A DNA stretch of 64,000 bases, taken from assembly GCA_963728925.1 (NCBI GenBank), contig CAVSMB010000002.1, positions 124,001 through 188,000 of the forward strand. The letters are read 5' to 3'. The notes beneath the pieces are model-generated. The model was not told the origin of the DNA. It saw only the letters and a program-made list of their open reading frames with translations, and did not search any database. A program made the translations under genes and the position numbers. This document shows, piece after piece, positions 33,907-42,292 of the stretch. The stretch comes from JBBPZA01 sp963728925. Lineage in GTDB: Bacteria > Actinomycetota > Thermoleophilia > Solirubrobacterales > Solirubrobacteraceae. Position 1 is the first letter of the stretch, and every line of letters begins with the position of its first letter.

Positions 33907-35154
33907 ATGACGGTCGGGATCATCGGGCTCGGCTACGTCGGTCTTCCGCTCGCCGTGGAGTTCGCCGAGGCGGGCGAGAAGGTCGTCGCCGTCGACGTCG
34001 CCCCCGGGAAGATCGAGTCGCTCGCCCGCGGCGAGTCCTACGTGGAGGACATCTCCTCCGAGCGCCTGCGCGCGGTCGCCGACCGCATCGAGCCGACGAC
34101 GCGCTACACCGCCCTCCAGGGCGCCGACGCCGTCCTGATCTGCGTTCCGACGCCGCTCTCGCCCAACCGCGAGCCCGAGCTCGGCCCGCTCATCGACGCC
34201 GCGAACGGGCTCGCCCGCGTGCTGCGTCGCGGCCAGCTCGTCGTGCTCGAGTCCACCACTTACCCGGGGACGACACGCGAGCGGCTCGTGCCGATCCTCG
34301 AGGAGTCCGGCCTGCGGGCGGGCGAGGACGTGCACGTGGCCTTCTCACCAGAGCGCGTCGACCCGGGCCGCACCGACCACACGATGCGGACTACCCCGAA
34401 GATCGTCGGCGGCCTGACCGAGGCGTGCGCCGAGCGCGCGGAGGAGCTCTACCGGCTGGTGTGCGACACCGTCGTGCGCGTCTCCTCGCCCGAGGCGGCC
34501 GAGCTGGCCAAGCTGCTGGAGAACATCTTCCGCTCGGTCAACATCGCGCTGGTCAACGAGCTCGCGATCGTCGCCGACCGCATGGACATCGACATCTGGG
34601 AGGTCGTCGACGCGGCCGCCACCAAGCCCTTCGGCTTCATGCGCTTCGACCCGGGGCCGGGGATGGGCGGGCACTGCCTGCCCGTGGACCCCTTCTACCT
34701 CACGTGGCGGGCGCGGGAGTTCGGCATGTCGACGGAGTTCATCGAGCTCGCGGGCAAGGTCAACCAGCAGATGCCCCACTTCTGCCTCGAGAAGGTGGAG
34801 CGGGCGCTCAACGACGTGTCCAAGCCCGTGCGCGGGTCGCGAATCGCGACCTTCGGCGTGGCTTACAAGCCGGGGGTGGGGGACACGCGCGAGTCGCCAG
34901 CCGTCCGGCTCATGCGCCTGCTCGCCGGGCGCGGCGCCGAGCTGAGCTATCACGATCCCCACGTGCCCAGCCTGCCGGCCCTCGACCTCCGCTCCGAGGA
35001 GCCCGAGGCGGTGCTCGCGGACTGCGACCTGGCGGTCATCGTCACCGCCCACCCGGAGGTCGACCACGCCGCCGTCGTCCGCGAAGCGCCGCTCGTGCTC
35101 GACCTGCGCGGGGTCACGCGCGGGATGCCGGCCTCCACCGTCGTCCGCCTGTGA
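33907..35154 (+). CDS. UDP-N-acetyl-sugar 6-dehydrogenase (WecC/WbpA-like)
   Basis: 415 residues of the UDP-glucose/GDP-mannose dehydrogenase family. NAD-binding IGLGYVGLPLA (6-16), catalytic lysine region SSPEAAELAKLLENIFRSVNI, and catalytic cysteine C257 in GGHCLPVDPFYL. It oxidises C6 of a UDP-HexNAc to the uronate in two steps using 2 NAD+. The C-terminal domain includes GVAYKPGVGDTRESPA. The ATG at 33907 has a TAGACT box and no SD. The next gene overlaps by 4 bp (GTGA). Specificity for UDP-GlcNAc or UDP-ManNAc cannot be read. Confidence 0.93.
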   Translation: MTVGIIGLGYVGLPLAVEFAEAGEKVVAVDVAPGKIESLARGESYVEDISSERLRAVADRIEPTTRYTALQGADAVLICVPTPLSPNREPELGPLIDAANGLARVLRRGQLVVLESTTYPGTTRERLVPILEESGLRAGEDVHVAFSPERVDPGRTDHTMRTTPKIVGGLTEACAERAEELYRLVCDTVVRVSSPEAAELAKLLENIFRSVNIALVNELAIVADRMDIDIWEVVDAAATKPFGFMRFDPGPGMGGHCLPVDPFYLTWRAREFGMSTEFIELAGKVNQQMPHFCLEKVERALNDVSKPVRGSRIATFGVAYKPGVGDTRESPAVRLMRLLAGRGAELSYHDPHVPSLPALDLRSEEPEAVLADCDLAVIVTAHPEVDHAAVVREAPLVLDLRGVTRGMPASTVVRL

Positions 35155-36170
35155 GCGCCGGCGACGTCCGGGTCGGCGTCGTCGGCCTGGGGTACTGGGG
35201 GCCGAACCTCGCGCGCAACTTCGCCTCGCTCCCCGGCTGCGAGCTGGCCTGGCTGTGCGACGCGGACGCCGCCGGGCGCGAGCGTGCCGCGGCGCGGCTG
35301 CCGGGCCCGCGCATCGCCGCCGAGGTGGAGGAGCTGCTCGCCGACCCGACCCTCGACGCGATCGTCGTCGCGACACCGGTGCCGACCCACGCCGAGCTCG
35401 CCGTGCGCGTGCTCGAGGCCGGCAAGCACTGCTTCGTCGAGAAGCCGCTGGCCCAGTCGGTGCCCGACGCGCAGGCGGCCGTCGACGCCGCCGAGGGGGC
35501 CGGCCGCGTCCTCATGGTCGGTCACCTGCTCGAGTACCACCCGGGCGTGGAGAAGCTCAAGGAGATCGCCCGCTCCGGTGACCTCGGCGATCTCTACTAC
35601 CTGTACTCCAAGCGGCTCAACCTCGGGAAGCTTCGCGCCGACGAGAACGCCCTGTGGAGCCTGGGCGCGCACGACATCGCCGTCACCCTGCTGCTCGCCG
35701 GCGAGGAGCCGGTCGAGGTCGAGGCGCACGGCGAGTCCTACATGCGGCCCGGGGTGGAGGACGTCGTGTTCTGCTTCCTGCGCTTTTCCTCGGGCCTGGC
35801 AGCGCACCTCCACCTGTCCTGGCTGGACCCCCACAAGGAGCGGCGCTTCACCGTCGTTGGCTCGCGGCGGATGGCGACCTTCGACGACATGGCGATCGAG
35901 CGCAAGCTCACCGTCTACGACAAGGGGTTCGACGAGGACTCGCGCAACTGGGGCGAGTACATCATGCGGTCGGGCGACGTCTGGAGCCCGCGACTCCCGA
36001 ACGTCGAGCCGCTTCGCCTGGAGTGCGAGCACTTCCTCGCCTGCGTCCGCGAGGGGGCGGCGCCGCGCTCGGACGGCGCCAGCGGGCTGCGCACCGTCCG
36101 CGTGCTCGAGCGCCTCCAGGAGGCGCTCGACGCGAGCGCCCGGCCGCACGAGGATGCTGCGACCCGCTGA
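35151..36170 (+). CDS. Gfo/Idh/MocA-family oxidoreductase (WbpB-like)
   Basis: 339 residues from a GTG overlapping the dehydrogenase stop by 4 bp. N-terminal Rossmann fold with VVGLGYWGPNLARNF (9-23), and EKPLAQS (about 96-102) carrying the catalytic lysine region. The C-terminal half is the alpha/beta substrate domain, with HDIAVTLLL providing a conserved His-Asp pair. In O-antigen pathways WbpB oxidises C3 of UDP-GlcNAcA before transamination. Its overlap on both sides with the dehydrogenase and acetyltransferase genes supports this, though the aminotransferase (WbpE) is missing here. Confidence 0.9.
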   Translation: MSAGDVRVGVVGLGYWGPNLARNFASLPGCELAWLCDADAAGRERAAARLPGPRIAAEVEELLADPTLDAIVVATPVPTHAELAVRVLEAGKHCFVEKPLAQSVPDAQAAVDAAEGAGRVLMVGHLLEYHPGVEKLKEIARSGDLGDLYYLYSKRLNLGKLRADENALWSLGAHDIAVTLLLAGEEPVEVEAHGESYMRPGVEDVVFCFLRFSSGLAAHLHLSWLDPHKERRFTVVGSRRMATFDDMAIERKLTVYDKGFDEDSRNWGEYIMRSGDVWSPRLPNVEPLRLECEHFLACVREGAAPRSDGASGLRTVRVLERLQEALDASARPHEDAATR

Positions 36171-36864
36171 GCAGGCGACGGGGCTCGTCCTCGGCGACGA
36201 CGCGCGCATCGGCGAGGACGTGCTCTTCGGCGCTCATGTCGTGGTGCACCCCGGGGTCGTCCTGGGCGACGGCTGCCGCGTCGAGGACGGCGCGGTGCTC
36301 GGCAAGCCGCCGCGCCTGGGCCCGGCCTCCACCGCGTCTCGCGACGCGCCGCCGGCTCTCGAGCTCGGCCCCGGCGTGGCCGTGTGCACCGGCGCGGTCG
36401 TCTACGCGGGCGCGTGCATCGGCTCGGGCGCCGTCGTCGGCGACCAGGCCCAGGTGCGCGAGCGAGCGGTCATCGGCGCCCAGAGCGTCGTCGGCCGCGC
36501 GACGGGCGTGGACAACGACGTCCGCGTGGGCGCCCGCGTCCGGCTCCAGTCCATGGTCTACCTGGCGGCGGGGTCGGTGGTCGAGGACGACGTCTTCGTC
36601 GGGCCCGCCGCCTCGACGACCAACGACGACACCATGGGCCGTCACGCCCGTGGGGCGGCGCTCGAGGGCGTCACGCTGCGGCGGGCCTGCAGGATCGGGG
36701 GCGGCGCCGTGCTCGTGCCGGGGATCGAGGTGGGCGAGGAGGCCTTCGTGGCCGCCGGCGCGGTGGTCGCCGCCGATGTGCCCGCGCGGGCCGTGGTGAT
36801 GGGCGTCCCGGCGCGCGTGGTGCGCAAGGTCGGCGGCTCCGATCTGGTCGAGCGGTGGCGATGA
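36154..36864 (+). CDS. Hexapeptide-repeat N-acetyltransferase (WbpD-like)
   Basis: 236 residues; left-handed beta-helix with many [LIV]-G-x4 repeats from about residue 15 (ARIGEDVLFGAHVVVHPGVVLG) to about 225 (ARAVVMGVPARVVRKVGG). It transfers an acetyl group from acetyl-CoA to an amino sugar, probably the 3-amino group of a UDP-diamino-uronate. The loop PAASTTNDDTMGR (about 150-162), with an Asn-Asp pair in place of the usual catalytic His, resembles WbpD relatives. The start overlaps the oxidoreductase by 17 bp and the stop overlaps the next gene by 4 bp. Confidence 0.9.
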   Translation: MLRPAEQATGLVLGDDARIGEDVLFGAHVVVHPGVVLGDGCRVEDGAVLGKPPRLGPASTASRDAPPALELGPGVAVCTGAVVYAGACIGSGAVVGDQAQVRERAVIGAQSVVGRATGVDNDVRVGARVRLQSMVYLAAGSVVEDDVFVGPAASTTNDDTMGRHARGAALEGVTLRRACRIGGGAVLVPGIEVGEEAFVAAGAVVAADVPARAVVMGVPARVVRKVGGSDLVERWR

Positions 36865-37580
36865 CCGCGGTGCGCACGGGACGCAGGCCGGCGGCGGCGC
36901 TCGCCCGCGTGCCCGCCGCGCACCGCCGCCGCGTCGCCGCGCGACAGTCGCACCGGCGGCGGACCTTCGCGCTCGCCGTGCTCGCCGCGGCGACGACCGG
37001 GACGGTCGCGGCGGACGAGCTCGCTCGCGTGTGGCGTCGCGGCTCGGCGCCGCTGCCCGCGGAGACCGACGACGTCCTGCTCGCCGGCGCCGAGGCCACG
37101 CGCCAGACGGTGGAGGTCGCGGTCGCGGGGCTTCGCTCGTCACCCCCGCGCGAGACCGCGCTGCTCAACCTGCTCGGTTCCTTCGTGGCGACGTCGGCCT
37201 TCGTGCGCACGAGCACGTGGTCGATCCGCACGCGCGGCACCTTCGGCCCGTTTCGCAACCTGCGCGTCGGCGACCGCCACATCCACCATTTCGTCCCGGG
37301 CATCGTCGTCGCCTTCGTCACGGGCGCCGCGGCGATCGTCACGCGCCACGAGGAGGCGGAGAAGTGGCTGGCCATCCCCTACGGCGCGGGGGTCGCGCTG
37401 ACCATCGACGAGGCCGCGCTGCTGCTCGAGCTCGAGGACGTCTACTGGAGCGAGGAGGGCGTCATCAGCGTCCAGATCGCGCTGGGCGCCGCGGGGCTGC
37501 TCGCCTCCGTCGCGCTGGCCCGCCGCGTGCTGCGCCGCGGCGAGGACGAGATCCTGCCCGACCGGGCGTCGTCGTCGTGA
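36861..37580 (+). CDS. Integral membrane protein of unknown function
   Basis: 239 residues. A very basic N-terminus (about 1-33) and one helix (about 35-50) precede a soluble stretch, then three to four more helices (about 110-120, 140-155, 170-190, 195-215). The motif FRNLRVGDRHIHHFVPGIVV (about 131-150) has a His cluster (H143, H145, H146) at a membrane entry and, with LTIDEAALLLELEDVYW, marks an actinobacterial family I recall only as uncharacterised. Metal or heme binding by the HIHH cluster is possible. It overlaps genes on both sides (ATGA and GTGA). Confidence 0.82.
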   Translation: MTAVRTGRRPAAALARVPAAHRRRVAARQSHRRRTFALAVLAAATTGTVAADELARVWRRGSAPLPAETDDVLLAGAEATRQTVEVAVAGLRSSPPRETALLNLLGSFVATSAFVRTSTWSIRTRGTFGPFRNLRVGDRHIHHFVPGIVVAFVTGAAAIVTRHEEAEKWLAIPYGAGVALTIDEAALLLELEDVYWSEEGVISVQIALGAAGLLASVALARRVLRRGEDEILPDRASSS

Positions 37581-38179
37581 GCGGAGCGGCCGACGGCTCG
37601 CGGGTCCCCGCACGTCGCGGCTACGGCGACTCCCCGGTCCCACCGGGCGCGGGCGGCGGCCCGGTCGCCCCGGGCGCAGCGACGGTCCTCCCGGTCGCCG
37701 GCGCCGGGCGCTACGTGCTCGCGAGCTGGTGGGCGCGCGTGGCGGCGACCCTCATCGACCTCGCGCTGCTCGTCCTGGGCGCCGCGGTGATCGTCGCGGT
37801 CTTCGCGCTCGTCCTGCTCGTGAGCACGAGCGCGGGGACGCTGTCGGTGATCGTCGGGGTGCTCGTCGCGCTGGTCGCCTTCACGCTCGCCCTGTTCCTC
37901 TACCCGCCCGCCGCGATGGCACGCTGGGACGGGCAGACGGTCGGCAAGCGGATCTGCGGCATCCGCGTCGTACGCCTCTCAGGCGAGCCGATGGACTTCA
38001 GCGGCGCGGCCGCCCGCGAGGTCGGGATCAAGTGGGTGGTCATCGTCGTCGTCGGGTCGGCGCTCACCTTCGGCCTCGCACCGCTGATCGATGCGCTGTG
38101 GCCGGCGTGGGACGGCGAGCGCCGCGCGCTGCACGACTACCTCGCGCGGACGCGGGTCGTGCGCGCAGCTCCTCGGTGA
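37577..38179 (+). CDS. RDD family membrane protein
   Basis: 200 residues from a GTG overlapping the previous stop. After a Gly/Pro-rich N-terminus (about 1-45), YVLASWWARVAATLIDLALL gives the Arg of the RDD signature followed by the Asp, then helices at about 57-85, 90-115 and 150-175. WDGQTVGKRICGIRVVRLSG is the conserved middle of the family. RDD proteins are small membrane proteins of debated transport function. The 3' end overlaps the convergent GGDEF/HD-GYP gene by 116 bp, an unusually long tail-to-tail overlap. Confidence 0.9.
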   Translation: MSGAADGSRVPARRGYGDSPVPPGAGGGPVAPGAATVLPVAGAGRYVLASWWARVAATLIDLALLVLGAAVIVAVFALVLLVSTSAGTLSVIVGVLVALVAFTLALFLYPPAAMARWDGQTVGKRICGIRVVRLSGEPMDFSGAAAREVGIKWVVIVVVGSALTFGLAPLIDALWPAWDGERRALHDYLARTRVVRAAPR

Positions 38180-40130
38180 ACAGCTCCACGACACGCGGGT
38201 CGAACTGGCTGCCGGCCGCCCGGACGATCTCCTGCAGGGCGACGGCGGGCTCGAGCGCGGCGCGGTAGGGCCGCGAGGTCGTCATGGCGTCGTAGGCGTC
38301 GCATACCGCGATGACGCGCGCGCCGAGCGGGATCGCCTCGCCGGCGAGGCGATCGGGATAGCCGCTGCCGTCCCAGCGCTCGTGGCTCGAGCGCACGAGG
38401 TGGGCCACGCCGGTGAGGGAGGGGGCGGCGGCAAGGATCCGCTCGCCGATGATCGTGTGCTGGCGGATGAAGGCCCACTCGCGCTCGTCGAGGGCTGAGT
38501 GCTTGTCGAGGATCGCGTCCGGGATGGCCATCTTGCCGACGTCGTGCAGCTCGGCGCCGTCGGCGATCTCCTGGACCTCGCGCTCGCCGAGCTCGAGCCG
38601 CCGCGCGACGGCCCGGGCGAGCTGCGCCACCTCGCGGAGGTGGTCGCCGAGCAGCGGCCGCCGCTCGTCGAGAGCCTGGAGCAGCGCGTCATGGGTCTGG
38701 CGCGTGGCCGACGGCCGGCCGCTCTCCTTCTGGCGGTACATGCGGCGGTCGGCGAGCTGCAGCGCCTGCGTCGGAGCGCCGGCCTCGTCGGGAATCGACA
38801 CCGTCCCGTAGGAGCTCGCGACCGCGAAGCCCTCGCCGCGGTCGGACAGGGCGCGTGCGGCGCCCTGCACCGCAAGCCCGGGATCGGTGCCGGCCGGCAG
38901 GCGCACGAGCGCGCAGAACTCGTCGCCGCCCATGCGGTAGGCGACCCCGACCCGGCGCACGGCGTCTCCGAGGCGAGCGCCGAGGCGGGCGAGCAGGACG
39001 TCGCCGGCCGGGTGACCGAAGGTGTCGTTGTAGAGCTTGAACCCGTCGAGGTCGAAGAGCATGAGCACCCGGCGCTCACCGGTGGCCACCGCAGCGCGCG
39101 TTTCGCGCTCGAGGTCGGCGAGCAGCGCGCGGCGGTTGCCGAGGCCGGTGAGCGCGTCGCTGAGCGCCTCGCGGCGGCTGGTCGCGAGGATGGCGGCGTT
39201 CTCGCGGAAGGTGAGGACCATGCGCCCGAGCGCCGCCGCGAGGCCGGCGGCCGCCAGGCCGAGGGCGACGGGGTCCAGCCCGGCGACCGCGGCGTAGGTG
39301 AGCAGTCCCGCGGCGGTGAAGGCGGCGCCGGCGGGGATCGCGATGAGCGCCCAGCCTTCGACCGCGACCGGCGCGGCGCGCCGCATCGGCCGCCACGCGG
39401 CGACGCCGATGAGGACGACGGCCGCGGTCCACAGCGCGTTCGCGGCGTGGCCGAACTGGGTCCCAGGCCGGGTGATCTCCGAGAGGTAGGCGACGTCGGC
39501 GAGCGCGCTGGCGGCCAGGCCCGCGCCGAGGAACGCCCAGCTGCGCCCGGGGCGCCAGCCGCACAGCGCGAAGGCCATGACGACGAGCACGAGCAGCAGC
39601 ATGTCGCCGATCGGGTAGGCGAGGTTCACCGCGACGGCGGCGGGGCCGCCGTCGATGCCGGCCTGCAGCACCGGTCCGGCCAGCAGCGCGACGACGAGCG
39701 CGGCGGCCACGAGTCCCTCGACGACGCCGTCCAGCCACAGGCTCGCGCGAAAGCCATGGACGCGGTCGCGCACGAGCAGGCCGAGGCCGAGGTATGCGGC
39801 GGGATAGAAGAGCAGGTAGCCCACGTCGGTCGGATTTGGCGAGGGCGGGTCTCCGGCGTAGCCGTAGGCCAGCGACCAGGCGACCTCCGCGCCGGTCCAG
39901 GCAACGAGGGCCAGGCCGATGCTGAGCCACGCCGCTCGCTCGCGCGGGTCGGTCGCGGCGCGCAGGAGGCACAGCGCGGCGGCGCACGCCATCGCGATGT
40001 CGTAGACGACGTCGTAGGCGAGGTGGTCCAGCGACGGCCCGCCGGCTCCGATCGCGTGGGCGGCGACGAAGAGCACGGCGGCGACCGCGGTAGCCTCGAG
40101 CCCGCGTGCGATGCGCCTGGCGCGCGTCAT
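38064..40130 (-). CDS. Membrane GGDEF plus HD-GYP-type cyclic-di-GMP protein
   Basis: 688 residues from the ATG at 40130 (an ATG at 40166 is an alternative). Eight to ten membrane helices (about 10-310) lead into a GGDEF diguanylate-cyclase domain (about 320-470) with RMGGDEFCAL, and an HD-type phosphodiesterase domain (about 490-680) with the HDVGKMAIPDAIL, HTIIGERIL and DGSGYPDRLAG motifs. GGDEF lacks an obvious RxxD inhibitory site. Both synthesis and breakdown residues look intact, so direction of activity is open. The last ~40 residues are basic and low-complexity, overlapping the RDD gene, so the functional end may be earlier. Confidence 0.92.
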   Translation of the reverse strand: MTRARRIARGLEATAVAAVLFVAAHAIGAGGPSLDHLAYDVVYDIAMACAAALCLLRAATDPRERAAWLSIGLALVAWTGAEVAWSLAYGYAGDPPSPNPTDVGYLLFYPAAYLGLGLLVRDRVHGFRASLWLDGVVEGLVAAALVVALLAGPVLQAGIDGGPAAVAVNLAYPIGDMLLLVLVVMAFALCGWRPGRSWAFLGAGLAASALADVAYLSEITRPGTQFGHAANALWTAAVVLIGVAAWRPMRRAAPVAVEGWALIAIPAGAAFTAAGLLTYAAVAGLDPVALGLAAAGLAAALGRMVLTFRENAAILATSRREALSDALTGLGNRRALLADLERETRAAVATGERRVLMLFDLDGFKLYNDTFGHPAGDVLLARLGARLGDAVRRVGVAYRMGGDEFCALVRLPAGTDPGLAVQGAARALSDRGEGFAVASSYGTVSIPDEAGAPTQALQLADRRMYRQKESGRPSATRQTHDALLQALDERRPLLGDHLREVAQLARAVARRLELGEREVQEIADGAELHDVGKMAIPDAILDKHSALDEREWAFIRQHTIIGERILAAAPSLTGVAHLVRSSHERWDGSGYPDRLAGEAIPLGARVIAVCDAYDAMTTSRPYRAALEPAVALQEIVRAAGSQFDPRVVELFTEELRARPASARGSRAARGARRPTPATAHRSAVRGRR

Positions 40131-40201
40131 GACCTGTTCTATCGGCAGCGGGCGGCCAGGCCTCAAACCTGGAGCGCGAATCGCCCGCGCTCGCCCCCCG
40201 C

Positions 40202-40241
40202 TCGCGCCGCGCCCCTCCGCGGCCCTCCGCGGCCCTCCGCG
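40202..40241. repeat. Short tandem CCTCCGCGGC repeat after purA
   Basis: The 10-mer GGCCCTCCGC occurs about three times in a row in the gap between purA and the GGDEF gene. Nothing else is seen there. Confidence 0.5.
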
Positions 40242-41558
40242 CTACGCGCGTTGCAGGCCGGGCGCGAGCTCGCGGCCCGCGGCCTGCGTCCAGATGACCT
40301 GGTGGCGCCCCGGGCCGACGCCGACGAGAGCGACGGGGACGCCGACGCCCTCGGCGATGAAGCGCAGGTACTCTCGGGCGGCGTCGGGGAGGTCGGCCTC
40401 CGAGCGCGCTTCGCCGATGTCGCCGTCGAAGCCCTCGAGCTCCTCGTACTCCCCCTTGACGCGGTGCAGGACCGACTGGTGGTAGGGGAAGTGGTCGAAC
40501 TCGGCCTCGGAGGGCCCGCGGTAGCGTGTGCAGACCTTGATGCTCCCGACGCCGGCGAGCACGTCGAGCTTCGTGATGGCCAGCGCGGTCATCCCGTTGA
40601 TGCGCGAGGCGTAGCGCAGGGCGACGAGGTCGAGCCAGCCGACCCGGCGCGCCCGGCCCGTGGTCGTGCCGAACTCGCCTCCCTTGGTCCGCAGGGCACC
40701 GGCGAGCTCGTCGTCGAGCTCGGTGGGGAAGGGGCCCGAGCCGACGCGCGTGACGTAGGCCTTGGCGACCCCCCACACGTCGGTGATGTCTCGCGGCCCG
40801 ACGCCCGTTCCGGTCGTCGCTGCACCCGCGACCGGGTTGGAGGACGTTACAAACGGATACGTGCCGTGGTCGATGTCCAGCAACGCGCCCTGCGCGCCTT
40901 CGTAGATCACCGTGCGGCCCTCGTCGAGAACCTGCCAGACCAGGCGCGCGGTGTCGGCGATGTGCTGCTCGAGCCGGTGGCCGTAGATCAGGTAGTCCTC
41001 GGTCATCCGCTGGAGGTCGAGCAGCGGGTCCTTGGCGTAGGGGCGGAGCGAGAGCCGCTTGGGCTCGAGCGCCGCGGTGATCTTCTTCTTGAGGATCTTC
41101 TCGTCGAGCAGGTCCTGGATGCGGATGCCCAGGCGCGCCGCCTTGTCGGCGTAGCACGGGCCGATACCGCGCCGGGTGGTGCCGATCTGCAGCTTGCCGA
41201 GGCGCTGCTCGCCCGCCGAGTCGAGCATCAGGTGGTAGGGCATGATCACGTGGGCGTTGGCCGACACGCGCAGCCCGCTGACGTCGATGCCCCGCGCGCG
41301 CAGTCCGTCGATCTCATCGATGAGCTTCTTGGGGTCGATCACCACCCCGTTGCCGATCGCGCAGAGCTTGCCCGGGTAGAGGATCCCGGACGGGATCAGG
41401 TGGAGCTTGTACTCGATTTCGTCGCGGACGATCGTGTGGCCGGCGTTCGAGCCGCCCTGGAAGCGGATCACGAGGTCGGCGCGCTCGGCCAGCAGGTCGG
41501 TGACCTTGCCCTTGCCCTCATCGCCCCACTGGGCGCCGACGATCGCGATTCCCGCCAT
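40242..41558 (-). CDS. purA: Adenylosuccinate synthetase
   Basis: 438 residues; joins aspartate to IMP with GTP in AMP synthesis. The GTP-binding WGDEGKGK is at 11-18, GSNAGHTI at 36-43 gives the catalytic His, GTTRRGIGPCYADKAAR at about 123-139 binds IMP, and GPGRHQVIW is near the end. Length is typical (about 430). The ATG at 41558 has a TAGACT box 7 nt upstream and no SD. Confidence 0.97.
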   Translation of the reverse strand: MAGIAIVGAQWGDEGKGKVTDLLAERADLVIRFQGGSNAGHTIVRDEIEYKLHLIPSGILYPGKLCAIGNGVVIDPKKLIDEIDGLRARGIDVSGLRVSANAHVIMPYHLMLDSAGEQRLGKLQIGTTRRGIGPCYADKAARLGIRIQDLLDEKILKKKITAALEPKRLSLRPYAKDPLLDLQRMTEDYLIYGHRLEQHIADTARLVWQVLDEGRTVIYEGAQGALLDIDHGTYPFVTSSNPVAGAATTGTGVGPRDITDVWGVAKAYVTRVGSGPFPTELDDELAGALRTKGGEFGTTTGRARRVGWLDLVALRYASRINGMTALAITKLDVLAGVGSIKVCTRYRGPSEAEFDHFPYHQSVLHRVKGEYEELEGFDGDIGEARSEADLPDAAREYLRFIAEGVGVPVALVGVGPGRHQVIWTQAAGRELAPGLQRA

Positions 41559-41565
41559 GCCGGCC

Positions 41566-41571
41566 AGTCTA
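41566..41571 (-). promoter_or_regulatory. TAGACT -10-like box of purA (leaderless type)
   Basis: Minus-strand TAGACT ends 7 nt before the purA ATG (gap GGCCGGC) without an SD. It overlaps the stop of the helicase-loader gene. Confidence 0.5.
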
Positions 41572-42264
41572 CGAGGGACGGAACTCCAGCCTGCGGTCCT
41601 GACCGAAGAGCGGCAGGTCCTCGCACATCTCCACCAGCCTCGAGACCGTCCGCGCGCCGATCTGCTCGCGCAGCTCGTCGCGGTCCTTGACGTTGGTCGT
41701 GACGATCATCGAGCGCCCCTCCTCGTAGCGGACGTTGATGATCGAGTAGAGCTGCTCGAGGACCCACTCGCTCGTGCGCTCGGCGCCCAGGTCGTCGAGG
41801 TGGAGGAGCTCGACGGCCGCAAGCCGGTCGAGCAGATCGACGTAGGACCGCTCGGCGGCGTCGTCGTAGGTCTTGCGGATCTCGGCGAGCAGGCGGGGAA
41901 CGGAGTAGATGGCCACGGACCGCCCCTGCTCCAGGGCCTGCTTGGAGACGAGCATCGCGAGCGTCGTCTTGCCGGTCCCCACGTCGCCCACGAAGGTCAG
42001 CCCGCGACCCTTGGCGAGGTTGGCGTCCAGGTCGCGGACGTAGCGACGAACGGCGGCCACCACCGGTCGGTCCATCTCGGTCACCGGGGGGCGGTCGAAG
42101 GACACGCCGCGGAAGCGTCGCGGGATGACGCCGGACAGCGAGCGCGCCCGCTTGACGCTGATCCGCTGCGCGCGGCACTCGCACGGCGTCGCCGTGTTCG
42201 TCGCCTCGTCGACCAGGAAGCCGCTGCCGTCGCAGCGGCCCAGGGGGCAGGGGCCGTCGCTCAC
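41569..42264 (-). CDS. DnaC/DnaI/IstB-like AAA+ ATPase, probable helicase loader
   Basis: 231 residues from a GTG. An N-terminal Cys set (C6, C11, C28, C30) may bind zinc, as in DnaI-type loaders. Walker A GDVGTGKTT (93-101) and Walker B LLHLDDLGAE (about 151-160) are intact, with sensor-1 IVTTN following. The C-terminal arginine finger region is plausible in RTVSRLVE. The gene lies 28 bp downstream of dnaB on the same strand, which supports loading of DnaB at the origin or at repair sites. An IstB-type transposition helper is the alternative, but there is no partner transposase. Confidence 0.9.
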   Translation of the reverse strand: MSDGPCPLGRCDGSGFLVDEATNTATPCECRAQRISVKRARSLSGVIPRRFRGVSFDRPPVTEMDRPVVAAVRRYVRDLDANLAKGRGLTFVGDVGTGKTTLAMLVSKQALEQGRSVAIYSVPRLLAEIRKTYDDAAERSYVDLLDRLAAVELLHLDDLGAERTSEWVLEQLYSIINVRYEEGRSMIVTTNVKDRDELREQIGARTVSRLVEMCEDLPLFGQDRRLEFRPS

Positions 42265-42292
42265 GACGGCCGAGCCGCTCGCCCGGCGCCGA

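Noticed and set aside
38499..41690. 1063-codon plus-strand frame over the GGDEF gene and purA
   Set aside because: It spans two confidently identified minus-strand genes and is a GC-driven open frame.
41569..42264. IstB helper of an IS21 element
   Set aside because: No IstA transposase or element ends nearby, and it is linked to dnaB; loader is the more economical reading.
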